A stretch of DNA of 63,173 nt from Terriglobia bacterium (GCA_020072765.1 JAIQGD010000016.1:1-63173); one strand, 5' to 3'; numbered from the stretch's first letter, positions 9,044 to 17,994 are shown. Program-made: numbers and translations. Notes: generated by a model from the letters alone, not told the origin.

Positions 9044-11041
9044 TCAGGACCGGACAAGTTCCCCGTATTCAACGGGGGCATGGCGTTCCGGCCCGGGCCG
9101 GCGCGCCGGCGAACGGCGTTTATCCGAACCACTGTCGTCCAGCGAGAAGCGATCCATCGAGTCAATCAGCCCGCGGGAGAGCTTCGACATCTGCTCGGCC
9201 GTGGCCGCCAACTCGGTGGAACTGGAACTGGACTGCTGCACGAGTTCGCGCATCCGCTCCATGGCTCGCACCACCGCCTGGGCGCCGGAAGCCTGCTCTT
9301 CGACCGCCGAGCTGATCTCCTGCGTGATTTCCGTCAGACGCGAGGTGGCCTTGGCGATCTGCGTCGAACCATTGGACTGCTCCATGGTGGCGGCCCCGAT
9401 TTCCTGGGAGAACTTGTAGACCTCGGTGACCACCTCGGCGATCTTGTCCAGCGCAATGCTGAGATCGCGGTTCAGCACCAGGCCTTCCTGCACCATGGTC
9501 GTGCTCTTGTCCATGTTCTCGACGGCCTCGCGCGCTTCGGTCTGAATCCCCTGAATCAGCTCGGAAATTTCCTTGGTGGACTGCGTGGACTTTTCCGCCA
9601 GCTTGCGGACCTCCTCGGCCACCACGGCGAAACCCAAACCGTGCTCGCCGGCGCGGGCGGCTTCGATGGCCGCATTGAGCGCCAGCAGGTTGGTCTGTTC
9701 GGCCAGATCGTCGATGACTTCGATGATCTTGCCGATGTTATCGGCGCGGTTGCCCAGCACGTCGATGATCTTCGCGGACGCCTGGATCGACTGGCTGGTG
9801 CGGCTCAGGCCTTCCGAGACGCGGTTCATCGTGCCCATGCCGCTCTGCGCTTCTTCGCGCGAGCGATGGGAAATTTCGACCAGCATCTTGGCCGTGTCGG
9901 CCACGCGCTGGATGGAAGCCACCATCTGATCGATGGAGGCGGAGGTTTCGGAAACGCTGGAGGCCTGCACCTGGGTGTTCTTCACCACGTTCTGCACGTT
10001 GATGCTCATCTCGTGCATGGTGCTGGTGACTTCGTCGATGGCCGAGGCCGCCTGCACGCTCACCTTGGCTGCTTCGTCGGACGCGCCGGCCATCTGCCCG
10101 GCGCTGCTGGCCACCTGCGAACCGCTGTCCCGCACCTGGCGGACCAGCTGGCGCAGTCCCTGGGTCATCTGTTCGAAGGCCTTCGCCATGGTGTCCTGGT
10201 TGGACCGCGGCGTAATGTTCACGGAGAGTTCGCCCTCGGCAATGGCCGACGAGACCGCCGCCATTTCCTTCAGGTGGATGATCATCTTGTTGAAGTCCCG
10301 CGCCAGAATGCCCACTTCGTCATCGCGGTGGATATCGATGGTCTGATCCAGATTGCCGGTATCCCCGATGCGGCGCGCCACATCAATCAGGTGCGAGAGC
10401 GGTTCGCGGATCGACTTGGCCGTGTAGAACGCAATGCACCCGCCGAGAATCACGGCGAGCAGCGTGCCTGCGATGGTGATGATGGTGTTGACATTGGTGG
10501 CCAGGGACGATGAGGCGTTGGATTCTTCCTGGGCCTTGCGCACCGAGCGGCTGGCATCGTCCAGAATCGTCGTGGAGCGGTTGATCCAGGAGGCGGGGTC
10601 GTGCTGCAGGTAGAAGATCTGCAGATCGGCCACCGTGGCGTTTCCATCGTCCACCTGATGCCGGCGGGCGATGGTGTCCTTGGCGAAACTGTCGGCCCAG
10701 TTGCGCTCATTCTCCTCGAGCTGGGGAAGGGCCGCGCGCAGCGTGCCGTCATTGACCTTGATCTCGCTCTGCTTGAGGAGTTCCTGGAGCTCGTTGATCC
10801 CCTTCTTGGTCTTCTCTTCGTCGCGCAGGTCGCCGCTCAGAAGATAATTGCCGAGCGTCAGGCGGTTCTCGATCACCTTGGCCCGGATGTTGGCGATGGC
10901 CTGCACGTCCGACAAGGTCGCGTCGGCGGCCGCCCGCGTGCTGTATTGTTTCATGGCGCTGAAAATGGTGATCACGAACAGAAACAGTATGACCGCCAGA
11001 ACCGCGCCAAATCCGTAATAGAGCTTCTTGCTGATCGTCAT
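9044..11041 (-). CDS. Methyl-accepting chemotaxis protein
   Basis: 665 aa. TM1 at about residues 9-29 (YYGFGAVLAVILFLFVITIF), a periplasmic helical sensor of roughly 150 residues, TM2 at about 185-207 (IITIAGTLLAVILGG), HAMP, and a long coiled-coil signalling domain with the conserved hairpin tip ([36 protein letters not shown]). The periplasmic part looks like a four-helix bundle; the ligand is unknown. A GGAGG ribosome site precedes ATG 11041. It is the first receptor gene of the operon, after the TonB-C protein gene. The C-terminus lacks a CheR-tethering pentapeptide that I can recognise. Confidence 0.92.
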   Translation of the reverse strand: MTISKKLYYGFGAVLAVILFLFVITIFSAMKQYSTRAAADATLSDVQAIANIRAKVIENRLTLGNYLLSGDLRDEEKTKKGINELQELLKQSEIKVNDGTLRAALPQLEENERNWADSFAKDTIARRHQVDDGNATVADLQIFYLQHDPASWINRSTTILDDASRSVRKAQEESNASSSLATNVNTIITIAGTLLAVILGGCIAFYTAKSIREPLSHLIDVARRIGDTGNLDQTIDIHRDDEVGILARDFNKMIIHLKEMAAVSSAIAEGELSVNITPRSNQDTMAKAFEQMTQGLRQLVRQVRDSGSQVASSAGQMAGASDEAAKVSVQAASAIDEVTSTMHEMSINVQNVVKNTQVQASSVSETSASIDQMVASIQRVADTAKMLVEISHRSREEAQSGMGTMNRVSEGLSRTSQSIQASAKIIDVLGNRADNIGKIIEVIDDLAEQTNLLALNAAIEAARAGEHGLGFAVVAEEVRKLAEKSTQSTKEISELIQGIQTEAREAVENMDKSTTMVQEGLVLNRDLSIALDKIAEVVTEVYKFSQEIGAATMEQSNGSTQIAKATSRLTEITQEISSAVEEQASGAQAVVRAMERMRELVQQSSSSSTELAATAEQMSKLSRGLIDSMDRFSLDDSGSDKRRSPARRPGPERHAPVEYGELVRS

Positions 11042-11111
11042 CTTGCCAGACCTCCGCTGTCTGCCCCCGGAAACGCCCTGCCCCCCTTGGGTTCAGAGAA
11101 TGTTGCTCACC

Positions 11112-11465
11112 CTACTTGAACTCGAATTCCACCAGTTCGGTGCTGTCTTTCGGCCCCGGCTCAAACCGCCACTTCTTCAGCGCGTCGGTGGCCGCATTCA
11201 CCAGCAGCGGGCTACCGCCCACCACCCGGGTCTCCACCACGCGGCCGTCCGCTGAAACGGTAGCTTCGATCTTCACCTTCCCCATCACATTCATCTGCTT
11301 GGCTAACGCGGGATATTCCGGCAGAACCTTGCTGCGTACCCTGCGCTTCGCACCTTCGGTGGAAGCATCCTGCGCGGACGCCTTCGGCGCCAGCACTGCC
11401 GCTCCGCCCATCAGGAGCGCGAATCCTAAACCAACAATTGCGATCTTTCTCTTGATGCTCTTCAT
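11112..11465 (-). CDS. Secreted protein with TonB C-terminal domain
   Basis: 117 aa from ATG 11465. A longer upstream start is possible but would include the sigma54 promoter. Signal peptide: KSIKRKIAIVGLGFALLMGG with cleavage around ASA-Q (residue 31). The rest is one TonB C-terminal domain (KVLPEYPALAKQMNVMGKV, VVGGSPLLVNAATDALKKWRF). Normal TonB has an N-terminal anchor for ExbBD and a periplasmic linker. Here a cleavable signal appears to replace the anchor and there is almost no linker, so energy transduction is unlikely. It is 70 nt upstream of the MCP gene, same strand, and directly behind a sigma54-like promoter, so it is probably the first gene of the chemosensory operon. A periplasmic partner of the receptor is a guess. 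Confidence 0.8.
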   Translation of the reverse strand: MKSIKRKIAIVGLGFALLMGGAAVLAPKASAQDASTEGAKRRVRSKVLPEYPALAKQMNVMGKVKIEATVSADGRVVETRVVGGSPLLVNAATDALKKWRFEPGPKDSTELVEFEFK

Positions 11466-11510
11466 GGCCGTGTTTTTTCTCCGTAGGGAAACAAGCCCTG
11501 CCCGGCTAAG

Positions 11511-11526
11511 TGCAAGGGGGATGCCA
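11511..11526 (-). promoter_or_regulatory. Sigma54-type -24/-12 promoter of the minus-strand chemosensory operon
   Basis: Read on the minus strand it is TGGCATCCCCCTTGCA. This matches the consensus TGGCAYR-N4-TTGCW at all of TGGC, A, Y, TTGC and A, with exactly 10 nt between GG and GC. The expected start site near 11500 leaves a leader of about 35 nt before ATG 11465. An NtrC-family activator is encoded 3 kb away at 14193-15590. Confidence 0.75.
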
Positions 11527-11561
11527 TGAGCAATGCCATCTTCAAAAGAAAGACTGAGATG

Positions 11562-11594
11562 TCCTGAAACCAATGTATCTGATTGTTTCCAGGA
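11562..11594. promoter_or_regulatory. Inverted repeat, candidate enhancer (UAS) for the NtrC-type activator
   Basis: TCCTGAAAC (11562-11570), 14 nt, then GTTTCCAGGA (11585-11594): arms complementary apart from one extra C. The centre is about 78 nt upstream of the predicted sigma54 start site, where activator sites usually lie. Related TCCTGA motifs precede the two other sigma54-like promoters. Confidence 0.5.
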
Positions 11595-11761
11595 GACTTA
11601 CAGAACTTTGAGGGAGGCCAAGCAACGGCCGCAGCCCGTCGAAATCGTCTCAAACCACGGCGGGCGCGACGATTCCGGTCTCAGCTTGCGACACCGGCCG
11701 AATTGCCGCTTACAACAACTCCGGACTGCCTATTCCTTGACTCAAATTGAGATGAGACGCT

Positions 11762-13798
11762 ATGGTCGATGATCATAGGCGGAGCGCGCGGGCCCCTACA
11801 TCTTCCATGCGTGCACTCAAACGTGTCCGAGAAACTCCTGTTGGTCTCGGGGGCTCCTTCGAGAGCCTTCTTGCGCAGTTTTCTGCCGCCACGCTGGAAC
11901 TGAACCCATCGCTGGGCGCCGCTGAATTCGCCTCACGTCTGACCGTCCGCGCCACGCAAATGATGGCCGCGCGCGCCGCCGTGCTCGCGCTGGAACATGA
12001 CAGCGGATGGACCGTCGCAGCGTTGAGCGGGCCGGCGCAGCATTGGGATAATCCGGTACAGCAGCGCCTGGCCATCGCCCTATCCGAACAATCCAGCGTG
12101 CCCGGAATGGCGCTGCGCTCGGATTCGGCTTCCCGCTTGTTGGGGCAGGACTTGGCGGAAGCGCTGGGATGGATCGAGGTCGTCCTGGCCCGTTTGACCG
12201 GCAGCGACGGCACGCTGTTGGGCGTACTGTGCCTGGCCGATCCGGGACGTCCCCTCTCCGACAGCGAAAACCAGATCTTCCAGGCGCTGGCCAGCCATGC
12301 CGCCGTCGCCCTGGAGAACGTCCGATTGTTCTCCCGCATCGAGTGGTCCCGGAAACAGTGGGTCCAGGATTTCGATGCGATCTCCGACGTGATTGTGGTG
12401 CATGACTCCGAAGGCCGCGTGCTGCGGCTGAACCGCGCGCTGGCCCAGGTGCTGGAGGTGCCGCCGGCAGCCGCCGTGGGCCGACCGATCGGCGAACTGG
12501 GCCTGCTGGCATTGTCGGCGCCGCGCGGCAGCTGCCCGTTTTGCCGCACACGCCAGGTGGCGCGCGAGGAGTTCACCCATGCGGTGGGAAACCGCACCTA
12601 CCTCATCTCCACGTCGCACATCCCCGCCGCGGGAAACGGCAAAGCCCGCACCATCCATGTGCTCAAGGACATCACCGAACACCGCGAGGCCGAGCGCCGC
12701 TATCGCCGGGAGCGCGATTTCAATCGCAACATTCTGAATAACACGGAGAGCATGATTCTGGTGCTCGACACGGCCGGGCTGGTCAGCTACGCCAATCGCC
12801 GCTGCTATGAAGCCGGCCATCGCGAGCAGGACATTCTGGGCCATCCGCTGGCCGAGATGGTTCCCCCCGCGCACCGCCCGGCCATTTCCGACGCGCTGGA
12901 ACGAACCCTGCAAGGGGTCGCCGTCGGCAACCTGGAGATTCCCGTTCTTCGCGGAGACGGCACGACCGGACAGTTTTCGATCAGCCTGAGCCCCATGCGC
13001 GACGAACGGGAAGAGATCAACAGCATCGTGGTGGTGATGACCGACATCACCGATGCCGCCAATCTGCAGGCCAAGCTGATGCACACGGAAAAAATGGCGG
13101 CCCTGGGCCAACTGGTCTCCGGCGTGGCCCACGAAGTGAATAATCCTCTGGCTGCGATCGTGGGCTTCACCGATCTCCTGCTGGAGAACTCCGCCATCCC
13201 TGGCGAGGCCAAGCAGGAATTGCGCGTGATTCTGCAGGAGGCCGAGCGCACGCGCGTCATCGTGCAGAATCTTCTGAGCTTCGCGCGCCAGATGCCGGCG
13301 CAGCGCGAGCCCGTGCAGATCAACGCCATCCTGCAGCAGACGCTGCAACTCCGCGCCTACAATTTCTCCAACCACGGCATCGAAATCCGGCAGCGTTACC
13401 AGGACGAATTGCCCCTGACCATCGGAGACCCGCAACAGCTGCGCCAGGTCTTTCTCAACATTCTCAACAATGCCTACGACGCCATCCAGGAAGGCCACCG
13501 TCCCGGAACGATTGAGATTTCCACGTCTCACGGCGACGGGCACGTCGAAGTCGTCTTTCGCAACGATGGCCCCGCCATCGCCCACCCCGAGCGCATCTTT
13601 GAACCTTTCTTTACGACCAAAGAAGTCGGCAAGGGCACGGGCCTCGGGCTGAGCATCTGCTATGGCATCGTGCGCGCGCACGGCGGTGAGATTGCGGCAC
13701 GCAACAACGCGGAGGGCCCGGGCTGCGCGTTTCTGGTACGCCTGCCCATTGCTCGAACAGCCCCCGCCGAACAGCAGGCTCAGGAGATCACTCCATGA
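11762..13798 (+). CDS. Soluble sensor histidine kinase, GAF-PAS-PAS-HisKA-HATPase (NtrB-like)
   Basis: 678 aa with no membrane segment. A GAF domain (about 40-195), PAS 1 (about 205-310, with a CPFC pair) and PAS 2 (about 325-440) are followed by HisKA with H457 (GVAHEVNNPLAA) and HATPase (N box NILNNAYDA, G1 RNDGPAI, G2 GKGTGLGLSICYG). This is the layout of NtrB/AtoS-type kinases that pair with NtrC regulators. It overlaps the next receiver gene by 4 nt and is followed by the NtrC gene, so these three form a phosphorelay operon. The CxxC in PAS 1 could bind metal or sense redox state. ATG 11762 has only a weak ribosome site; ATG 11807 is the alternative. Confidence 0.88.
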   Translation: MVDDHRRSARAPTSSMRALKRVRETPVGLGGSFESLLAQFSAATLELNPSLGAAEFASRLTVRATQMMAARAAVLALEHDSGWTVAALSGPAQHWDNPVQQRLAIALSEQSSVPGMALRSDSASRLLGQDLAEALGWIEVVLARLTGSDGTLLGVLCLADPGRPLSDSENQIFQALASHAAVALENVRLFSRIEWSRKQWVQDFDAISDVIVVHDSEGRVLRLNRALAQVLEVPPAAAVGRPIGELGLLALSAPRGSCPFCRTRQVAREEFTHAVGNRTYLISTSHIPAAGNGKARTIHVLKDITEHREAERRYRRERDFNRNILNNTESMILVLDTAGLVSYANRRCYEAGHREQDILGHPLAEMVPPAHRPAISDALERTLQGVAVGNLEIPVLRGDGTTGQFSISLSPMRDEREEINSIVVVMTDITDAANLQAKLMHTEKMAALGQLVSGVAHEVNNPLAAIVGFTDLLLENSAIPGEAKQELRVILQEAERTRVIVQNLLSFARQMPAQREPVQINAILQQTLQLRAYNFSNHGIEIRQRYQDELPLTIGDPQQLRQVFLNILNNAYDAIQEGHRPGTIEISTSHGDGHVEVVFRNDGPAIAHPERIFEPFFTTKEVGKGTGLGLSICYGIVRAHGGEIAARNNAEGPGCAFLVRLPIARTAPAEQQAQEITP

Positions 13799-14196
13799 CC
13801 ACGCCGGACAGCACGGCATCCGCTGCAGTCCGCATCCTCTTGATCGAGGATGAACCTTCCGTCGCCGCCTTCCTCCGCGCCGCGCTGGAACGCCGCGGAT
13901 ACGAGGTGGTGCCGTCGTCCTCCGCCGCCGGGGGAGTGCAACTGCTGGCCTCGGGCGACTTCCACGGGGTGATTTCCGACTTCCGCACGCCGGGCGGGAT
14001 GAATGGCGCCGATGTGCACAACTGGCTTCAGCGGAACCGGCCCGAGATGGCCAACCGCATCATTTTCATTACCGGAGACACGGCCAGCGATGAAACCCTC
14101 ACCCTGCTGGCCCAGGCGGGAACGCCGTGTGTCGAAAAACCCTTCCGCGTGCAGCAACTCATGGCTGCGGTGGAAAAAACCATAGGAAAACCATGA
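13795..14196 (+). CDS. Stand-alone receiver domain protein
   Basis: 133 aa receiver: acidic pair ED18-19, phospho-acceptor D62 (VISDFRTP), Thr of FITGDT, Lys of CVEKPF. It has no output domain. It lies between the kinase and the NtrC-type regulator with 4-nt overlaps to each. It may act as a phosphate sink or as an intermediate in the relay. It could instead be the direct partner of the kinase while the NtrC receiver is fed from elsewhere; the sequence does not decide. Confidence 0.85.
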   Translation: MTTPDSTASAAVRILLIEDEPSVAAFLRAALERRGYEVVPSSSAAGGVQLLASGDFHGVISDFRTPGGMNGADVHNWLQRNRPEMANRIIFITGDTASDETLTLLAQAGTPCVEKPFRVQQLMAAVEKTIGKP

Positions 14197-15590
14197 ACGA
14201 AGAATCGCGCCTGCGCTTTCTGATCGTGGACGATGAGCAGAGCATCCGCCGCCTCTGCATCACCGTCGGCCAGGGACTCGGCTTTTTGTGCAGCGAAGCG
14301 GAAACCGCCGAGGCGGCGCTGGAATTGCTGGAAGCCTCCGCGCCCGACATCGTCGTCAGCGACTTGAAGCTGCCAAACCTGTCCGGGGAGGACCTCCTCC
14401 GCAAGATCAAGGAAGTTTTGCCGCGCACGGAAGTGGCCATCATGACCGGCCACGGCTCGATTGAGTCGGCCGTCGAAGCGATGCGCCAGGGCGCCTACGA
14501 CTACATCGAAAAGCCGTTCCGCGTGGAACGCCTGCGCCAACTGCTCAAGCGCATGGCCGAGAAAGTGAATCTCGTCACCGAAAACCACTTCCTGCGCGAG
14601 CGCGTGAGCACGGAAACCCAGCTCGACGGCATTACCGGCACATCGGTCAAGATTCAAGACGTGTTGCGCATGGTTTCGCGTCTCAAGGACACGCGCACGC
14701 CCGTTCTGGTGACCGGCGAAAGCGGCACCGGAAAAGAGCTGGTGGCACGCGCCGTTCATTTCCGCGGACCTCTGGCGCAGATGCCGTTCATCGCTGTCGA
14801 TTGCGGCGCCCTGGTGCCTACCCTGATGGAAAGCGAGCTCTTCGGCCACGAAAAAGGCGCCTTTACCGGCGCGTTAAAGGCCAAAATGGGTCTATTTCAC
14901 GCCGCTGACGGCGGCTCCATTTTTCTGGACGAGATCGGCGAACTCCCCCTGGAAATGCAGGCCAAATTGCTGCGCGTCCTGCAGGAAAAGGAAGTGCGGC
15001 CCGTGGGGAGCAACGACCGGGTTCCCGTGGACGTGCGCGTGATCGCGGCCACCAACAGGGATCTGGAGGCCGCCTATCGCACCGGAACGTTTCGCAAGGA
15101 CCTCTATTTCCGGCTGAACGTCGTGGCCATCCATATTCCACCGCTGCGCGAGCGCCGCTCCGATATCCCGCAGCTGGTGCACTGCTTCCTGGAACGCTAT
15201 GCGCCCGGCGAAAACATTCAAGTCACCCCGGCGGCCATGAACAGCTTCCTGCAGTATGACTGGCCGGGCAACGTCCGCGAGCTGGAGAACTGCATCGCCC
15301 GCGCCGTGGCGTTGGGAGCCCATCACTCGATTGACGTCGCCGACCTTCCGCCAGCCATTGGAGGCGCCCGGAACCTGGAAATCAGCGACGAAGAGGCGGA
15401 TCTGTCCGGCACCGCCCTGGCCGATATGGAGCGCATGACCATCTTGCGCGTGTTCGAGCAGGCCGGGGGGGACAAAGCCCTGGCGGGGAAGATGCTGGGC
15501 ATCAGCCGCGCGACGTTGTACCGCAGACTCCGGCGCTACAATATCCCCTTGCGCTCGGCGCCCAAGCGGCTGGTCGAGACGACTTCCTGA
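14193..15590 (+). CDS. NtrC-family sigma54-dependent response regulator
   Basis: 465 aa from ATG 14193 (ATGA overlap with the previous stop). Receiver at 1-125 with phospho-acceptor D57 (VVSDLKLP) and KPF lysine. AAA+ domain at about 145-380 with Walker A GESGTGKE, the sigma54-contacting GAFTGA loop, and Walker [10 protein letters not shown]-terminal Fis-type helix-turn-helix ([19 protein letters not shown]). All motifs needed to activate sigma54 RNA polymerase are intact. Three sigma54-like promoters lie at 11511, 15764 and 18763, so it is the likely local activator of both chemosensory operons. This arrangement resembles enhancer-binding proteins controlling development or motility in delta-proteobacteria and Acidobacteriota. 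Confidence 0.92.
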   Translation: MNEESRLRFLIVDDEQSIRRLCITVGQGLGFLCSEAETAEAALELLEASAPDIVVSDLKLPNLSGEDLLRKIKEVLPRTEVAIMTGHGSIESAVEAMRQGAYDYIEKPFRVERLRQLLKRMAEKVNLVTENHFLRERVSTETQLDGITGTSVKIQDVLRMVSRLKDTRTPVLVTGESGTGKELVARAVHFRGPLAQMPFIAVDCGALVPTLMESELFGHEKGAFTGALKAKMGLFHAADGGSIFLDEIGELPLEMQAKLLRVLQEKEVRPVGSNDRVPVDVRVIAATNRDLEAAYRTGTFRKDLYFRLNVVAIHIPPLRERRSDIPQLVHCFLERYAPGENIQVTPAAMNSFLQYDWPGNVRELENCIARAVALGAHHSIDVADLPPAIGGARNLEISDEEADLSGTALADMERMTILRVFEQAGGDKALAGKMLGISRATLYRRLRRYNIPLRSAPKRLVETTS

Positions 15591-15653
15591 CGAATGGGAA
15601 CTGTCCGGCGGCATTGGCCCGACCGCTTCTAGTGTGTATCGTTCTCCCCACAG

Positions 15654-15682
15654 CCTGAGACATATCCGTGTCATCCTGAGAC
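15654..15682 (+). promoter_or_regulatory. Direct repeat CCTGAGAC spaced two helical turns, candidate UAS
   Basis: CCTGAGAC at 15654-15661 and again at 15675-15682, 21 bp apart, so on one face of the helix. GACATATCCGTGTC between them is a GACA/TGTC dyad. They lie about 110-135 nt upstream of the start expected from the sigma54-like site at 15764-15779. Confidence 0.5.
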
Positions 15683-15763
15683 GGACTGCGAACCATCCCC
15701 GCGGGCTCGTCTGCTAACCAGCGTTCTTTCTAGGATTTAGGATTATCCCTGCCCGAAAATCTT

Positions 15764-15779
15764 TGGCCTCGCTCGTGCA
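15764..15779 (+). promoter_or_regulatory. Sigma54-type promoter for the PilZ-like / pseudo-kinase genes
   Basis: TGGCCTCGCTCGTGCA: TGGC and TGCA boxes with the exact GG-N10-GC spacing. One consensus T of TTGC is replaced by G. The start site would be near 15790, giving a leader of about 105 nt to GTG 15895. This is weaker than the other two sites. Confidence 0.5.
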
Positions 15780-15894
15780 ATCTCCTTTTGCGGAAGGCTT
15801 CCGACTCGGTCGATTTCTGCCGCGCCCTGATCCTCCGGGCAGGCAGGGCAATGAGATCTGGCGAGTGCGGAGGCCGCGAAAGGAAGTTGACGCT

Positions 15895-16245
15895 GTGTCG
15901 CGTGAAGCCGTCGCCACCTCGGTTGCAGCCAAACAGACGTGTGTGGAGAAGCTTGCCCAACTCTTCCCGAATGTCTCACCCATGCACATTCCCGTGCGGG
16001 TGATGATCAGCGGAAAGGAGCGGCGCCGGTTGCAAGAGCAGACCGTCATCGAATTCGGCACGGCGCACGAAGTGGTGTTCGCCTCGACCCTGCCGCTGGA
16101 ATTCGAGGATCGCGTCCGCCTGCTGAACTCCGATGGCTCGCTCGATGCTCACGCCACCGTCGTGGCCGTGCGGTATCACGGCGGCCGCAAAGCCGTCGCC
16201 GCGCGCTTCGTCGGAGACGTCGGAAATTGGATCATCAAACCATGA
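15895..16245 (+). CDS. Small PilZ-like domain protein
   Basis: 116 aa from GTG 15895, chosen because AAGGAAG lies 8-10 nt upstream. The open frame continues up to 15763, but that part overlaps the sigma54-like promoter and looks non-coding. After about 30 residues the sequence IPVRVMISGKERRRLQEQ and the alternating beta pattern to VRYHGGRKAVAARFVGDVG resemble a PilZ-type beta barrel without clear c-di-GMP motifs. It overlaps the next gene by 4 nt. Similar small PilZ-like proteins are often adaptors. Function is inferred only from fold likeness. Confidence 0.6.
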   Translation: MSREAVATSVAAKQTCVEKLAQLFPNVSPMHIPVRVMISGKERRRLQEQTVIEFGTAHEVVFASTLPLEFEDRVRLLNSDGSLDAHATVVAVRYHGGRKAVAARFVGDVGNWIIKP

Positions 16246-17969
16246 GCCCGAAACATACGACCACGATATCCCCGCCCGCCGCTTCCAAGAAATCCGCCGC
16301 CGCGGGGCCTGATCCGGCCGATCTCACGGCCAAATGGACGGAAGCGCGACTGGTATACCCCATCTATGCGGCGCTGGCGACGCAGTTCCACTTCGCGCCC
16401 CTGCCCTACCCTCCCGGTGAAGTCCCGCCGGCAAGGCCCACGCGCAAGATCTTCGACCGGGACACGGAGTGGCTGCACGCCATCGACGAAAAAGTTCTGG
16501 CCTATCAGATCCGCCAGCTCCCCTCGGAAATTCTCAATGCCCACGAGGAGAGCCTGCGCGCCCTGGTGCACCGGCAGTTGCGCGCGCCTGAGAAAACCAA
16601 CACGGATCGCGACAAAATCGATTTTCTGCTGGTGCAGTACTTTGCGATGTGCGCGCCCGAGGAGATGTATCACTCGGAAATCACGCTCGAGGACGTCGCC
16701 CGCATCCTGCAACCCGTGCTGGCGGGAGCCGATGCCACCCCGCTGGAATGGTGCGAGCCGCTCGAGCAGATTCTGGCGAATATCGCGGAATGCGTGAGCC
16801 TGCGCGACATGATGGAGGGCGGCCTGCTCGAACAAGGCCGCATGGTGAAGGATTCCGCCGGACACATGTTCTACGATCCGGCCGCCCTGGTGGCCTTCTG
16901 CCGCTTCAATTTTCTGCTGCGCCGAGCCTTCATTCGCATGCTGCACACGGACTTGAGCGCCATGCGGCAAGCGGTCGGCGCTCTGGAAGCCCGCGGCGTC
17001 AAGACGGTCGATTGCCGCCGGGCCGGCTTCTCCGCTGCGGAGACCACCGCGGAGCTTCGGCGCTTCTGCGAGAACTGGCGGCCGCCGTTCCAAAAGGACT
17101 ATGCGGAAAACTCCGTCAGCCGCGCCCTGGAACAACTGATGGCGCTGCGGACCGATCTGGAAGAAGCGCTGGGAAGTGAACCCTCCGACGCGCAGCCCGA
17201 TTCCTTTTTCGCACCAGAGGACGAAGCACCGACACCCGCGGCAAAGAAGACCGCTCCGAGCCCTGCGGCACGTCCCGCGCCTGCCAAAGCGGCGCCGCCC
17301 CCGGCTCCCGCGGCCAGCGCGCATCCGCCAGCAGCCAAGACTCCCCCGGCGGCGCCCGCACCATCGAGCGCGCGTCCGGCGGCACCGGCCAAGCCGCAGG
17401 CCCGAGCCGCAGCTCCTCCGGCGGCGAATGCTCCGGCGGGCACGGCCAAGGTCCAAAAGCCTGTCACGAAGCAGGGGGCAGCTGCTCCGGCCATGCCGGC
17501 CGCTCCCTCAGCACCCAGGCCGCCCAAGCCACCCGCGGCCATGCCGGCGGAGCCGACCGCTTCCGCCGAGGCTGAGAAGTGTCTCGAGGCGATCTGGGAG
17601 CAGTTGATCGCCGCGCCGCCGACGCACGGCCGCTCGATGTCCACGGTGGTATTGCAGAACACGAAGATTTTGCTTTCGGCCTGGGAGGTCGCGGCCTTCG
17701 TCAGCGATGGCGGCCAGGAATCGGAAGACTTGCGGCGGGCCGTGGTGGCCCGCGCGCTGCTGGCCGTGGCCACGGATTTGCGGACGCGTTCCGGAGAGGC
17801 CGACGCGCTGGCCTCGGCGCTCTCCCTGGCGCGCAGTGAAGTCTCGTACTTCCAGGGCCGCGTCGAACAGGCCAAGCGGGCGAAGAATACGGAAGCCGCC
17901 GTCAATCTCGGAATCAGCACGAAGCGGCTACTCTCCTTCATGGAAGAAGCGGATAAGCTCCGTCCCTGA
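16242..17969 (+). CDS. Unrecognised two-domain protein with Ala/Pro-rich linker
   Basis: 575 aa; I do not recognise the family. The N-terminal 310 residues are helical and rich in charged and aromatic residues (LTAKWTEARLVYPIYAALAT, CRFNFLLRRAFIRML). A low-complexity Ala/Pro/Lys linker of about 110 residues follows (roughly 325-440). The C-terminal 120 residues are predicted helical (KCLEAIWEQLIAAPPTHGRS, ARSEVSYFQGRVEQAKRAKN). There is no signal peptide or membrane segment. It is translationally coupled to the PilZ-like protein and lies 25 nt before the pseudo-kinase. The linker resembles those of scaffold or polar hub proteins, so it may organise the chemosensory complex. That is inference. 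Confidence 0.7.
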   Translation: MSPKHTTTISPPAASKKSAAAGPDPADLTAKWTEARLVYPIYAALATQFHFAPLPYPPGEVPPARPTRKIFDRDTEWLHAIDEKVLAYQIRQLPSEILNAHEESLRALVHRQLRAPEKTNTDRDKIDFLLVQYFAMCAPEEMYHSEITLEDVARILQPVLAGADATPLEWCEPLEQILANIAECVSLRDMMEGGLLEQGRMVKDSAGHMFYDPAALVAFCRFNFLLRRAFIRMLHTDLSAMRQAVGALEARGVKTVDCRRAGFSAAETTAELRRFCENWRPPFQKDYAENSVSRALEQLMALRTDLEEALGSEPSDAQPDSFFAPEDEAPTPAAKKTAPSPAARPAPAKAAPPPAPAASAHPPAAKTPPAAPAPSSARPAAPAKPQARAAAPPAANAPAGTAKVQKPVTKQGAAAPAMPAAPSAPRPPKPPAAMPAEPTASAEAEKCLEAIWEQLIAAPPTHGRSMSTVVLQNTKILLSAWEVAAFVSDGGQESEDLRRAVVARALLAVATDLRTRSGEADALASALSLARSEVSYFQGRVEQAKRAKNTEAAVNLGISTKRLLSFMEEADKLRP

Positions 17970-17994
17970 GCCGAGAAGAGGAACAGGTGCACTC

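Larger units (their letters stand above)
11466..11761. other. 296-nt control region between the two divergent regulatory operons
   Basis: It holds the sigma54-like promoter (11511-11526) and an inverted repeat (11562-11594) for the minus strand. Near the kinase gene, TTGACT (11737-11742) overlaps a CTCAAATTGAG dyad (11741-11751). No coding potential is recognised. Confidence 0.5.
15591..15894 (+). other. 304-nt non-coding region after the NtrC-type gene
   Basis: It contains two CCTGAGAC repeats, a GACA-N6-TGTC dyad and a sigma54-like promoter, annotated separately. An open frame starting at 15763 runs through it, but the better start of that gene is GTG 15895. Confidence 0.5.

Noticed and set aside
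12080-13819. 579-aa open frame on the minus strand
   Set aside because: Antisense shadow of the histidine kinase gene, whose HisKA and HATPase motifs are intact.
15763-15894. Longer start of the small PilZ-like protein
   Set aside because: The extra 44 residues overlap a sigma54-like site and lack a ribosome site. GTG 15895 has AAGGAAG upstream.
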